The notes beneath the pieces were generated by a model. That model did no database searches, was not told where the DNA came from, and saw only the letters and a program-made list of their open reading frames with translations. This document shows, piece after piece, positions 1-8,180 of a stretch of DNA of 42,303 nucleotides (position 1 is the first letter of the stretch; every line of letters starts with the position of its first letter). A program made the position numbers and the translations under genes. This DNA comes from a virus: the IMG/VR virus record IMGVR_UViG_3300032050_000278, positions 1 to 42,303 of that record. One strand, written 5' to 3'.

Positions 1-167
1 GTGCAACAATAGCAAACGAACATTACATTGCCTATGATGCACCTATTGGTTCTAATGATTCTGTTACTTGGACTATTGGTATGACTGTTGATGCAGCAGA
101 TGTTGTTACTGTTTATGCGTCTACAGCGAACTTGTCTGTTAATATCTTCGGAGCGGAGATTGCGTAA
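1..167 (+). CDS. Tail-fibre-associated adaptor protein, C-terminal part (5' end outside the window)
   Basis: The reading frame is open from the first base and ends in TAA at 165-167, one base into the next ATG. The visible 54 codons are the same as the C-terminal half of the complete 109-residue protein at 40918-41247, with one nucleotide difference (position 128). It is therefore a second copy, or a second allele, of that gene. The family is a small beta-rich protein often found next to phage tail fibres; its function is not established. The truncation is caused by the window edge. Confidence 0.85.
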   Translation, partial: ATIANEHYIAYDAPIGSNDSVTWTIGMTVDAADVVTVYASTANLSVNIFGAEIA

Positions 168-229
168 TGGGTGTTAAATCAGCAACGGCTTTTGGTTTAT
201 CTAGTGGTTTAGAACCTGGAATGGTTTTA
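1..229 (+). repeat. Near-identical copy of 41081-41309 (end-to-end repeat)
   Basis: By eye, bases 1-229 align without gaps to 41081-41309 with about four substitutions, then similarity collapses inside the following gene. The pairing either marks circular closure with two alleles or a duplicated cassette. Confidence 0.9.
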
Positions 230-715
230 CTGAATACGACTAGTTTTAGTGCAGTAAGTTCTCAATCTATAAATGATGTGTTTAGTGCAACTTATACAAA
301 TTATTTTATTTCATTAGAAACAGATGCCAGCGATGCAGACCAAGGTTTGAATATGCGTTTGAGAGTTTCTGGGTCAGATAATTCTTCAAATAATTATCGT
401 TGGTCTAATGGTTATGTTGTGACTGATGGTACTGCTTCTGTTACTGGTCAAAACAGTAATGGATTAGGAAATGCTTTTAGAATTGGTGCAGTAAGCAGTT
501 CTGCTAGAAATTTTGCAAAATTTGATTTATTTAATCCTTTTACTGCTGAAGAAACTGGTTTTTTAGGACAATTTTTTCAAAAATGGGGTGCTAATTCAAC
601 TACTCATTTTTCGGGTGGCATTATGTCTGTCACAACTTCTTATACAGGTTTTACTTTGATTCCAGGTGCAGGAACTATAACAGGAACTGTGAGTGTGTAT
701 GGCTACAACAAATAA
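167..715 (+). CDS. Putative variable tail-tip / receptor-binding domain protein (182 aa)
   Basis: The first 17 or so residues (starting MGVKSATAFGL) are shared with the 183-residue protein at 41247-41798, after which the two sequences diverge strongly. The C-terminus ends in VSVYGYNK, an ending shared with the proteins at 3015 and 41247 and close to the one at 2012 (VYGYKN). Sequence is rich in Ser, Thr, Asn and Gly, as expected for a beta-structured fibre tip. The start overlaps the stop of the preceding gene (TAATG), so translation is probably coupled. A conserved head with a variable body and conserved tail suggests host recognition; this is inference from layout, not a domain match. Confidence 0.7.
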   Translation: MGVKSATAFGLSSGLEPGMVLLNTTSFSAVSSQSINDVFSATYTNYFISLETDASDADQGLNMRLRVSGSDNSSNNYRWSNGYVVTDGTASVTGQNSNGLGNAFRIGAVSSSARNFAKFDLFNPFTAEETGFLGQFFQKWGANSTTHFSGGIMSVTTSYTGFTLIPGAGTITGTVSVYGYNK

Positions 716-744
716 AACCAAAAACAAATTCAAGGTGGTATTAA

Positions 745-1863
745 ATGGCTAAACAAGCGTACGTGTATTCTGGAACCGACTGGGTTCCGTTGGCTTCTGA
801 GGTTACTAACCTTTCAGGTTATCAGACTAAGGCATTGAACCAGTTTGCTCACAGAAATCTTATTATTAATGGTGATATGCAGATTGCACAGCGTTCATCT
901 TCTGTTGCTTCTATTACTACTGGTGGTTATATAACTGCTGATAGATGGGCTAGTACTGTTAACACATTAGGTACTTGGACACAATCTGTAGAAAACGATG
1001 CACCAACAGGTTCAGGTTTTCGTAAATCTTTAAAGATGCTTTGCACTACAGCAGATGCTTCACCTGCTGCTGCTGATGTACTTGGTATTTTTCAAAATAT
1101 AGAAGGTCAGAATCTTCAACACCTTAAAAAAGGTACTGCTGCAGCAGAACAATTAACTCTTTCTTTCTGGGTTAAATCAAACGTTACTGGTACATATATT
1201 GTTTACGCATACGATAATGATAATAATCGTCAAGTATCAAAATCATACACAATAAATGCTTCAGGAACTTGGGAATATAAAACAGTTACTTTTCCTGCTG
1301 ATACTACTGGTGTTTTAGATAATGATAATGCTTTATCTTTACAAATAAATTTTTCTTTAGGTGCTGGTTCTAATGAAACATCTGGAACTTTACAAACTAC
1401 TTGGGGAACTTATGTTGCTGCAAATAGTCGTGTTGGTCAAGTTAACCTTGCATCAGCAACCAGCAACTACTGGCAGGTTACTGGTGTTCAACTTGAGGTT
1501 GGTGATACTGCTACACCTTTTGAGTTTGAACCTATTAATGTAGAATTAAGTAAATGTTTTAGGTATTATCAAGAAATTCCAAGTATGGGAACTAGATACT
1601 TTGTTACAGGTTATCAAGAATCTGCATATCTTTTTGGACAATTGCAATTTTTAACAAGAATGAGAACAGATGCAACCATAACTGCCCCAGCCGCTAATAC
1701 ATTTGATATATGGGGAGTAGGTGCCCCTTCGAATATAAATGTTCAAGGAACAAATACTGATTATGCTTCTATTAGATTTGATAAAAGTGGATTAACTAAT
1801 TATTATTCTTATGTTCTTCAAGGCAACGGTTCTACATTCTGGAAGGTAAGTGCAGAGTTATAA
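745..1863 (+). CDS. Tail fibre protein with carbohydrate-binding-like body (372 aa)
   Basis: The N-terminus (MAKQAYVYSGTDWVPLASEV) is followed by an RNLIINGDMQIAQR stretch, typical of phage fibre and tail-spike proteins whose following region folds as a jelly-roll or carbohydrate-binding module. Residues of about 100-260 (TLSFWVKSNVTGTY onward, then WQVTGVQLEVGDTATPFEFEP) fit that class. A partial homologue starts at 41810. The first 165 or so residues are roughly three-quarters identical between the two by eye. Stop codon overlaps the next ATG (TAATG). Confidence 0.8.
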   Translation: MAKQAYVYSGTDWVPLASEVTNLSGYQTKALNQFAHRNLIINGDMQIAQRSSSVASITTGGYITADRWASTVNTLGTWTQSVENDAPTGSGFRKSLKMLCTTADASPAAADVLGIFQNIEGQNLQHLKKGTAAAEQLTLSFWVKSNVTGTYIVYAYDNDNNRQVSKSYTINASGTWEYKTVTFPADTTGVLDNDNALSLQINFSLGAGSNETSGTLQTTWGTYVAANSRVGQVNLASATSNYWQVTGVQLEVGDTATPFEFEPINVELSKCFRYYQEIPSMGTRYFVTGYQESAYLFGQLQFLTRMRTDATITAPAANTFDIWGVGAPSNINVQGTNTDYASIRFDKSGLTNYYSYVLQGNGSTFWKVSAEL

Positions 1864-2012
1864 TGTATAAAATATTAAATGTACCAACATCAGCGATGAT
1901 TTATCGTATATCTGATGAGGCTTGGATTCCATCAAATGAAGCAAACGCTGATTACCAAGCATATCTTGCTTGGGTAGCAGAAGGTAACGAAGCGGAAGAG
2001 GTTGAACAATAA
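1863..2012 (+). CDS. Small tail-fibre-linked protein, XkdW/fibre-assembly-like motif (49 aa)
   Basis: ATG at 1863 overlaps the TAA of the upstream fibre gene, and its own TAA overlaps the next ATG at 2012, so it is locked into the operon. The C-terminal half reads IPSNEANADYQAYLAWVAEG, a motif commonly seen near the end of phage tail-fibre or fibre-assembly proteins (asparagine, then DYQxYLAWxAEGN). A role as a small fibre chaperone or fibre-associated protein is inferred. Confidence 0.75.
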   Translation: MYKILNVPTSAMIYRISDEAWIPSNEANADYQAYLAWVAEGNEAEEVEQ

Positions 2013-3001
2013 TGGCAGCAGTACCAATATACGTATGGAACGGAACAGCCTGGCAAGAAACAGGACCAACCATCCCAGCAAACCCAATCAAATACCAAGC
2101 AAGTGCCCCATCCAGCCCCTCCACAGGGGATATTTGGGTTGATTCTGACGCTGATGTGACAACAGGTTCTCAACAGTTCCAACGTTTTCGTTTTGTGGCT
2201 TCTGGTGGTGAAACAACTATTTCTGGTGCTGATGCTAATGGTGCTGTTTTGGCTTACACAGCAGGTTTGGAGCAGGTTGTTTTGAATGGTGCTGTGCTTG
2301 TTCGTGGGTCTGATTATACAGCAACTAATGGTACAAGTATTACAGGTTTAAGTCCTGCACTGGTTGCAAGTGATGTGTTGGAAGTGTTTTCTTTTATTGC
2401 TTTCACTGTTGCTAATACTTACACACAGTCACAAGTTGATGGGTTGATTGCTGCTGCTCCTGGTATGAAACTTATTGTTCCTACTTCTGCAACTAACGGT
2501 ACTGTTGGTGCAACTGGTGCTGTTACTTTTACAGGTGTTACAAGTGTTTCATTAAACGGTTGTTTTAGTTCAACTTACGATTCATATAAAGTTTTAGTAG
2601 ATATAACTGCTTCTAGTGCAAGTTCTGATTTAAGTTTTAAGTATAGAACTGCAGGTACTGATTTAAGTGGTACTTACTATGGTGGCTTTACTGGATTAAA
2701 TCATTCTGGAACTGGAGTAACTTGGGCTATCAATAATAGTTCTGGTGCTAAAGTCGCTGAATTTAATACTTTTACTAAAAGAGCAGGATTTGTTGACTTA
2801 TCTTTATCTGGTCCATTTTTATCAGATACTAAAAGTGCTACTTGGAATGTTGTTTGCGTTCATACTTCAACTCAAACTGGTATGGGTGGTGCAGGTGGTG
2901 TTGGTTATGATACTGCAGGAAGTGCTAGTGATGGTATTTCTTTCATCAAATCTTCTGGAACTATGAATGGCACTATCCGTGTTTACGGTTACAAGAATTA
3001 A
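2012..3001 (+). CDS. Tail fibre protein with N-terminal attachment part and C-terminal tip domain (329 aa)
   Basis: Residues 1-60 (IYVWNGTAWQ, then a GDIWVDSDA motif) resemble fibre attachment segments; the same IWVDSDA/ELWVDSDA motif occurs at the end of the long fibre at 39142. Residues of about 60-150 (VLNGAVLVRGSDYTATNG) resemble the T7-type fibre N-terminal fold. From about residue 165 it carries the same kind of tip domain as the proteins at 167, 3015 and 41247 (GVTSVSLNGCFSSTYDSYKV), ending VYGYKN. It looks like a fusion of a fibre shaft and a tip domain that is separate elsewhere in this genome. Confidence 0.75.
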   Translation: MAAVPIYVWNGTAWQETGPTIPANPIKYQASAPSSPSTGDIWVDSDADVTTGSQQFQRFRFVASGGETTISGADANGAVLAYTAGLEQVVLNGAVLVRGSDYTATNGTSITGLSPALVASDVLEVFSFIAFTVANTYTQSQVDGLIAAAPGMKLIVPTSATNGTVGATGAVTFTGVTSVSLNGCFSSTYDSYKVLVDITASSASSDLSFKYRTAGTDLSGTYYGGFTGLNHSGTGVTWAINNSSGAKVAEFNTFTKRAGFVDLSLSGPFLSDTKSATWNVVCVHTSTQTGMGGAGGVGYDTAGSASDGISFIKSSGTMNGTIRVYGYKN

Positions 3002-3014
3002 AGGAGAACAATAA

Positions 3015-3590
3015 ATGACTAAGGCTCGTGATTTAGCAAACGGTGGATTCGGTTTAGTTCTTGTTAAACCTTCTTCTGTTGTGAATGGTACGGATAATGG
3101 TAAGGGTACTGTAAGTTTCAGTGCTGTTGGAAGTGTGTCATTAAACAATGTATTTAGTTCAACATATGATAACTATCGTATTATGATAACTATTTCAACT
3201 AGCAGTAACAATGATGGAAACCAATTTATCAGAATGAGAAATGCTGGTTCTGATAAATCAACAAATACTTATGTTTATTCAAGTTGGGTAAAAGCAGCAG
3301 CAGGAAGTGATATATCTTATACTAGTGGTACAGATTCACTTGTTAAACTTGGTGCACAAGACAACGTTGAAAAAGGTGGACAGTCATATTGTATAGATAT
3401 TGTTTCACCATTTTTAGCACAATTTACAAGAATGAATTGTAATGTAACTATGCAAAATGATGGTGGTGCTTGGGGTGGTGGTATAGTTTCAGGTTTACAA
3501 TTTGAAAATACAAGTTTTGATGGTTTTACTTTACATACACAAAACGGCACATTTACAGGAACAGTTTCAGTTTACGGTTACAACAAATAA
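3015..3590 (+). CDS. Putative tail-tip / receptor-binding domain protein (191 aa)
   Basis: A good ribosome site (AAAGGAG) lies ahead of ATG 3015. The protein opens MTKARDLANGG, a common start for small phage fibre proteins, followed by the tip domain shared with the 167, 2012 and 41247 proteins (VGSVSLNNVFSSTYDNYRI) and the ending VSVYGYNK. Probably part of the receptor-recognition set. Confidence 0.7.
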   Translation: MTKARDLANGGFGLVLVKPSSVVNGTDNGKGTVSFSAVGSVSLNNVFSSTYDNYRIMITISTSSNNDGNQFIRMRNAGSDKSTNTYVYSSWVKAAAGSDISYTSGTDSLVKLGAQDNVEKGGQSYCIDIVSPFLAQFTRMNCNVTMQNDGGAWGGGIVSGLQFENTSFDGFTLHTQNGTFTGTVSVYGYNK

Positions 3591-3605
3591 GATAAGGAAC
3601 ACCTA

Positions 3606-5591
3606 GTGGCTTTATCAAGCACAATCAGAACACTTCGTTCAAGAGATATAACAGACGCAATCCCATTCAACGTGGGACAACCATCTTATGTTTCTGACAT
3701 TTGGACAAACACAACTGTTGCATACGATGTTGCAATCGGTGGTCTACCATTCTTCTACGGCATCTCCAACGAGAGACCATACGAACGCCAGACTGCACCG
3801 TACAAAAAACAACAGTTTGATAACAGTAAAGAACCTGGTGAGCAAACACTTGAGGGTTGGTGGATTCGTTCCCAATCATCTTTTCATCGTGGTGCAGGTA
3901 TTACTTTCTTTGACCCTTCTGCTGGTGAAGAAGTTGAGTACCGTTTCTCAGACTCTGAAGGTATTGATGTTTGGACTAGAGGTCAGGTAACTCTTCTTAA
4001 GAAGGTTACAGCAGGGCACGCAACCACAACATCTTCACAGAAGATGCGTTCAATAAAGTATTCTAACACTAATGCTGTGCTTGCTTTGGATGGTCACGAT
4101 GTTGACAAACTTCTTGCAGATGGAACAGTTGTTCATTTCGTTGACTATAACTCTGGTTCAGATGACCCTGTTTATGCTATCTGTGATGATGGTGCAACAG
4201 CGTACTGGGCAACTAACGACATCAATGCTGGTACTAATAAGGCACACGTTTACAAAAAGGCTTTAACTTTAACTTCTGCTGATGCTGACACTTTAATGTT
4301 CAACATCAACTCATACACTTTTACTGAAGGTAAAGTTGCAATGGAATGGGTTAAAGGACGTATCATTCTTTGTGCAGATAACAAAGTTTACGAACTAACC
4401 CCTTCTACTTCATCTCTTCCTTCACCAATATTTACACACCCATCAACAGGTTACACTTTTACAAGTATCACCGAATCAGGTGCAGCAATCTATGTGGCAG
4501 GATACTCAGGTATCCAATCAGCGATTTACAAGTTTAGTTTAACAACTGCTGGTGCTATCACTTCGCTAACATCTGCTGTTGTGGCAGCCGAAATGCCTAT
4601 CGGTGAAATCATTCACAGCATCAAATACTATTTAGGTTATATGGTTATCGGAACATCTAAAGGTGTTCGTATAGCCCAGGTTTCTGTTGATGATGGTTCC
4701 ATTGCTTATGGTCCACTGATTTCTGAAACCGAACAACCTGTTTACGATTTCACTTTTAGGGACAGATATGTTTGGTTTACTTCTAAAGTTAATGGTAAGT
4801 CTGGTTTAACACGTATTGATTTGGCTGAACAAATCAGTCCTCTTCGTTTCGCTTACGCTCACGATGTGTTCACAGATGCCTCAACCAATACAACCACAGG
4901 TTGTGCTTTCATTGGGGACAGTGACCAGATTGCTTTCTCTGTTGCAAACAACTTTTTCTATGTTCAATCAGCCACAGACTTTGTAACTTCAGGTTATCTA
5001 AGAACAGGGTTCATTCGTTACGGAACATTAGAACCTAAGAACTTTAAACGTGTACGTGCACGAGGTGTTTATGATACTGGTGGTTTGTTAATCTCACCTG
5101 TTGGTCCAGATAACACAGTGTATGAAACAGCAATCTATAACTCTGTTATTGGTACACCAGAGGTTAACATTATTAACCCTCCTGGTTCACAAGAGTTTAT
5201 TGCTATGAAGTTTACTTTAAGTTTATATAAAGACCCAACTGATACAGGTTCAACATTGGACACTACTGGTCCAACATTTAAGGGTTATCAAGTTCGTGCA
5301 CTACCTGCAACACCAAGACAACATCTAATACAACTACCTTTGTATTGTTACGATGTTGAAACAGATAGGTACAATGTGCAGGTTGGTTACGATGGTCGTT
5401 CTTGGGAACGTATCCAAGCGTTAGAGGATTTGGAATCCACAGGTGATGAGGTTATCTTCCAGGATTTTACTACTGGTGAACAGATAACTGTTGTTATTGA
5501 TTCTGTTGGTTTCCAAAGAGCAACACCACCTTCTGGAGGTTTCTCTGGTTTTGGTGGCAATCTTACAGTTATAGTTAGGGAAGTTGGATAA
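3606..5591 (+). CDS. Large tail structural protein, probable tail stabilisation or hub protein (661 aa)
   Basis: GTG start with AAGGAA upstream. The N-terminus (LRSRDITDAIPFNVGQPSYV) continues into a region of repeated beta-strand segments spaced roughly 40-60 residues apart (for example AIYVAGYSG, MVIGTSKGVRIA and VWFTSKVNG), suggesting a beta-propeller-like body. The last 100 residues (YDVETDRYNVQVGYDGRSWERI) look like a tail-associated domain. Position after the fibres and before the lysis genes fits a tail tube or tail-needle component. The exact role is not clear. Confidence 0.6.
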   Translation: MALSSTIRTLRSRDITDAIPFNVGQPSYVSDIWTNTTVAYDVAIGGLPFFYGISNERPYERQTAPYKKQQFDNSKEPGEQTLEGWWIRSQSSFHRGAGITFFDPSAGEEVEYRFSDSEGIDVWTRGQVTLLKKVTAGHATTTSSQKMRSIKYSNTNAVLALDGHDVDKLLADGTVVHFVDYNSGSDDPVYAICDDGATAYWATNDINAGTNKAHVYKKALTLTSADADTLMFNINSYTFTEGKVAMEWVKGRIILCADNKVYELTPSTSSLPSPIFTHPSTGYTFTSITESGAAIYVAGYSGIQSAIYKFSLTTAGAITSLTSAVVAAEMPIGEIIHSIKYYLGYMVIGTSKGVRIAQVSVDDGSIAYGPLISETEQPVYDFTFRDRYVWFTSKVNGKSGLTRIDLAEQISPLRFAYAHDVFTDASTNTTTGCAFIGDSDQIAFSVANNFFYVQSATDFVTSGYLRTGFIRYGTLEPKNFKRVRARGVYDTGGLLISPVGPDNTVYETAIYNSVIGTPEVNIINPPGSQEFIAMKFTLSLYKDPTDTGSTLDTTGPTFKGYQVRALPATPRQHLIQLPLYCYDVETDRYNVQVGYDGRSWERIQALEDLESTGDEVIFQDFTTGEQITVVIDSVGFQRATPPSGGFSGFGGNLTVIVREVG

Positions 5592-5846
5592 ATGAAATTA
5601 AGTATTATTAAAGATGTAGTGTTTCGTTCTATTGCTTTGTTTTTAACAATGGCATTACCTGCTATTGGTGCTGGTGCTTTCGCTGGTGTCGAACCAGTTA
5701 ACTCTGCATTAATTGCTGGTGCCCTTGGTGTATCTAAGGTTATTACAGATTTAGCCAAAGCATTCTTAGATGATGGACAACTTACAAAAGAAGAAGTTGA
5801 TGCAATATTTAAGAAAGCCAACAAGAAATCTGAAGGCGGCAAATAA
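5592..5846 (+). CDS. Putative holin or small membrane protein (84 aa)
   Basis: ATG directly follows the upstream TAA. Residues 8-50 contain a hydrophobic stretch (IALFLTMALPAIGAGAFAG, then SALIAGALGVSKVI), and the C-terminus is charged (EEVDAIFKKANKKSEGGK). A small hydrophobic protein immediately ahead of a peptidoglycan hydrolase is the usual place for a holin. There are no conserved holin-family signatures I can name. Confidence 0.6.
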   Translation: MKLSIIKDVVFRSIALFLTMALPAIGAGAFAGVEPVNSALIAGALGVSKVITDLAKAFLDDGQLTKEEVDAIFKKANKKSEGGK

Positions 5847-5848
5847 GA

Positions 5849-6250
5849 ATGAGTTTACCAATTAAGAATGGTAAAATCACCACACCTTATAACAAAAAAG
5901 GTAATATGTGGAAATCAGGTTTTCATACTGGTGTCGACTTTGCAGTTCCTGAAGGAACAGAAATCATTGCAACTGTTGATGGAAAAGTTTTAGCCAACAA
6001 CTGGGGTAAAGCATATGGCACCCAACTGATTGTTGAATCTAAAATTGGTGATAAAAAAGTGTGGATGATTTACGCTCACCTTTCTAAATTATTAGTTAAA
6101 GTTGGTGACAAGGTTATCAAAGGACAAGCGATTGCTAAGTCTGGTAACACAGGTAATTCATCTGGTCCACATTTGCATTTCGAGGTTAGAGATAATGTTA
6201 GATGGTCTGCTGGTAAACCAGTTGACCCTAAAGAAGTCTTAGAAGCATAA
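5849..6250 (+). CDS. M23-family (LytM/lysostaphin-like) endopeptidase, endolysin (133 aa)
   Basis: Contains the zinc-metallopeptidase signature of family M23: H26-xxx-D30 (HTGVD), H77 in YAHLS and H108-x-H110 (HLHFE). The metal ligands and catalytic histidine all appear present. The protein is little more than the catalytic domain and has no obvious signal peptide or cell-wall-binding module. It would cleave peptide cross-bridges of peptidoglycan. The preceding gene is a holin candidate. The ribosome site is weak (AATAAGA). Confidence 0.9.
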   Translation: MSLPIKNGKITTPYNKKGNMWKSGFHTGVDFAVPEGTEIIATVDGKVLANNWGKAYGTQLIVESKIGDKKVWMIYAHLSKLLVKVGDKVIKGQAIAKSGNTGNSSGPHLHFEVRDNVRWSAGKPVDPKEVLEA

Positions 6251-7330
6251 TTGTTTAGCCGCTTCATAGCGGTAGTAACAATTGGGGTGTTAACTACTTT
6301 AATAGCATCACCATCTTATTCAGATGATGTGACAATTAATCTTGACCAATCAACACCTTATGTTGACATACCAGTAACTGTTACTGAACCAGTTGATGCA
6401 ACTATCAGTACTGTTACTGGTACACCTCAAACTAATCCTGGGTTTATTGATTCTTGGATTGAAGTGTGGCAGGGTTTAAATAAACTTCGTGCAGATGATG
6501 ACAGTGCTCATAGTGCTAGCAATGTGTTAGCATCCATCATCAATATGCCTTTGCAAGTTGGTGAATACTTTATTCGTGCAACATCCTTTGCTTATATGTG
6601 TTGCAATGCACGTCCTGCTGGTACTTATTTATTGTCTACTAACTTAACAGTAGCCATACCTTCACCAACACCATCACAGATATCCCCAACACCGACAGTG
6701 TCGCCAGAGCCAACGCCATCAGAAAGTGTGACTCCTTCACCTAGTCCAACCCCAACTCAGACTTCATCTTCGCCAACTCCTGAGCCAACGCCTGAGCCTT
6801 CTTTTCCTTCTCCGTCACCGTCTGATATTCCTGTGCCATCAGAATCTCCAGAGGTTCCAGTTGGTCCAGTTCCAGAGCCAGACGAGCCAGACCTTGAACC
6901 TTTTGTAGAGTTAGTAGAGCCCTTTGAACTTCCGTCTCCAGATGTTCAAGATACTTTAGAAGAAGTTGTTGATTCGTCATTTAACGATTTCCCTTCTTCT
7001 TTGGAGAACGACTTACCTTCATTGGAAGAGACTTTACCCATTGACGAAACTGAATCTCTTTTTGAATTTCTTCCAGAGTTTTCACTAGAAGCATTGCAAG
7101 AAACGTTCCAACAAATATCTGAAACCATAACTGCTGCATTTGAATCCGTTCCTGGTGGTGAGCAAGTACTTGCCGCCGCCGAGTTTGTAGGGGAGCAATT
7201 CACTGCTGCCGCAGAGTTTGCTACCAATCTTGGTACCGAGTTTACACCTGAAGAGCGCGAACAGGCTCAGCAGGTAATTCTTGGTGCTGTAATCGTAACA
7301 CAATTAGCATCCCCTAGGAGGATAAAGTAA
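6251..7330 (+). CDS. Secreted or anchored proline-rich acidic protein of unknown function (359 aa)
   Basis: TTG start immediately after the previous TAA. Residues 1-25 form a signal peptide (RFIAVVTIGVLTTLIASPSYS). Residues of about 26-130 are a beta-rich globular part with a CC pair (MCCNARPAGTYLL). Residues of about 135-220 form a Pro/Thr/Ser linker (repeats of the type PSPTPTQT and PEPTPEPS) that turns acidic (EPDEPDLEPFVE). The C-terminus is alpha-helical (EEREQAQQVILGAVIVTQLA). This architecture is typical of secreted actinobacterial wall proteins, so host origin or wall interaction is possible. No known lysis family is recognised. Confidence 0.75.
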   Translation: MFSRFIAVVTIGVLTTLIASPSYSDDVTINLDQSTPYVDIPVTVTEPVDATISTVTGTPQTNPGFIDSWIEVWQGLNKLRADDDSAHSASNVLASIINMPLQVGEYFIRATSFAYMCCNARPAGTYLLSTNLTVAIPSPTPSQISPTPTVSPEPTPSESVTPSPSPTPTQTSSSPTPEPTPEPSFPSPSPSDIPVPSESPEVPVGPVPEPDEPDLEPFVELVEPFELPSPDVQDTLEEVVDSSFNDFPSSLENDLPSLEETLPIDETESLFEFLPEFSLEALQETFQQISETITAAFESVPGGEQVLAAAEFVGEQFTAAAEFATNLGTEFTPEEREQAQQVILGAVIVTQLASPRRIK

Positions 7331-7524
7331 TGAGAATCGCCAAATTTATTTGGAAACACCTCGATGCCTGGGCTGGGGAAGCCTTTACTTTGGCTGGGCT
7401 TTTGATAGCATGGATTGTACTCCCACCAGGGGATAGCCGAAACGTTGTAGGAATAGTTTGTGTTGGGGCACTTGCTGTTTGGACTTTGTTTAAGGTTACT
7501 TTAGATACGGATGATGATGCCTAA
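7330..7524 (+). CDS. Small membrane protein, holin-like (64 aa)
   Basis: Start ATG shares one base with the upstream TAA. Two hydrophobic segments are visible: about residues 18-32 (EAFTLAGLLIAWIVLPP) and 39-56 (VVGIVCVGALAVWTLFKV), with an acidic tail (DTDDDA). Size, topology and location between lysis genes fit a second holin or an antiholin. Confidence 0.65.
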   Translation: MRIAKFIWKHLDAWAGEAFTLAGLLIAWIVLPPGDSRNVVGIVCVGALAVWTLFKVTLDTDDDA

Positions 7525-7780
7525 GATTTATGGGCCTTATAAGGGTTCTAAACAGAATAAAGGTAGACCGATTTACGTTGTTAAGACCAAGGGTAAAACA
7601 ACTTCTGTCAACAAAGCCCGAAAGGACTATGAGGACAGGAACGGTAAACTTCCTAGAGGTACTGATGTTGACCATAAGGACAACAATCATAAGAATGATT
7701 CTAAGAGGAATCTTAGAACGTTACCTCATGGTAAGAATACTGCTAAGGAGAATAAACGCAGGGCTAAGAAAAAGAAGTAA
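7511..7780 (+). CDS. HNH endonuclease-like protein (89 aa)
   Basis: Carries an HNH motif of the HNH_3 type: DVDHKDNNHKNDSKRNLRTL, with the paired His-Asn residues and the downstream NTAKENK. The N-terminus is basic and the tail is Lys/Arg-rich, suggesting DNA binding. Three ATG codons in a row at 7511-7519 overlap the end of the upstream gene; the exact start is uncertain. It could be a small homing-type endonuclease or a packaging-associated HNH protein; its place inside the lysis region favours a mobile insertion. Confidence 0.8.
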   Translation: MMMPKIYGPYKGSKQNKGRPIYVVKTKGKTTSVNKARKDYEDRNGKLPRGTDVDHKDNNHKNDSKRNLRTLPHGKNTAKENKRRAKKKK

Positions 7781-7812
7781 CGCCTGTTTTTGTTCCTGAA
7801 CCAAGGAGATAG

Positions 7813-8118
7813 ATGCTAGTTGAAGCATTAACTCTACTTGTCTTAAAGACACCATATAAAGATATGGGTCCTACACCTATTCAATGGCAAACGTTGAGGA
7901 TGTGTGAGTCAAGTAATAGAACGAATGCTGTCTCTAGAACTGGTAAGTACCGTGGTCTTTATCAGTTTGATTTACCCACTTGGGAATCTGTTGGTGGTAA
8001 AGGAGACCCTGCTAAGGCTACAAGGGCTGAGCAACATAAGAGGGCAATGATATTGCACTCTGAACGTGGCTGGAAACCTTGGCCTGAATGTGGCAAAGTT
8101 GCTGCAAAAATTGAATAA
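7813..8118 (+). CDS. Resuscitation-promoting-factor-like transglycosylase, second lysin (101 aa)
   Basis: Strong ribosome site (AAGGAG) before ATG. From residue 23, WQTLRMCESSNRTNA is followed by YRGLYQFDLPTWESVGG and ends HSERGWKPWPEC: the fold signature of the Rpf/transglycosylase-like family, with E32 in CESS as the expected catalytic glutamate. Such domains are largely confined to Actinobacteria and their phages. It would cut the glycan strands, complementing the M23 peptidase. It is the last gene of the rightward block, followed by a terminator. Confidence 0.85.
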   Translation: MLVEALTLLVLKTPYKDMGPTPIQWQTLRMCESSNRTNAVSRTGKYRGLYQFDLPTWESVGGKGDPAKATRAEQHKRAMILHSERGWKPWPECGKVAAKIE

Positions 8119-8130
8119 AGTATTATAAGG

Positions 8131-8171
8131 AAAAGAGACCGTGTAGCCCCAACTACACGGTCTCTTTTTTT
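8131..8171. terminator. Bidirectional rho-independent terminator between converging blocks
   Basis: Perfect 16-bp stem (8131-8146 with 8153-8168) around a 6-base loop, followed by a T run to 8171 on + and a short T run from the mirrored A tract on the other strand. It lies between the last + gene (ends 8118) and the last - gene (ends 8181). Confidence 0.95.
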
Positions 8172-8180
8172 GTTTATAGG

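Noticed and set aside
2-3590. Diversity-generating retroelement as the cause of tip variation
   Set aside because: No reverse transcriptase gene and no template/variable repeat pair with adenine-biased change is visible in the window.
7530-7799. Second 89-residue frame overlapping the HNH gene
   Set aside because: Out-of-frame shadow, rich in Ile/Leu/Arg, with no ribosome site; the HNH frame has a clear motif.
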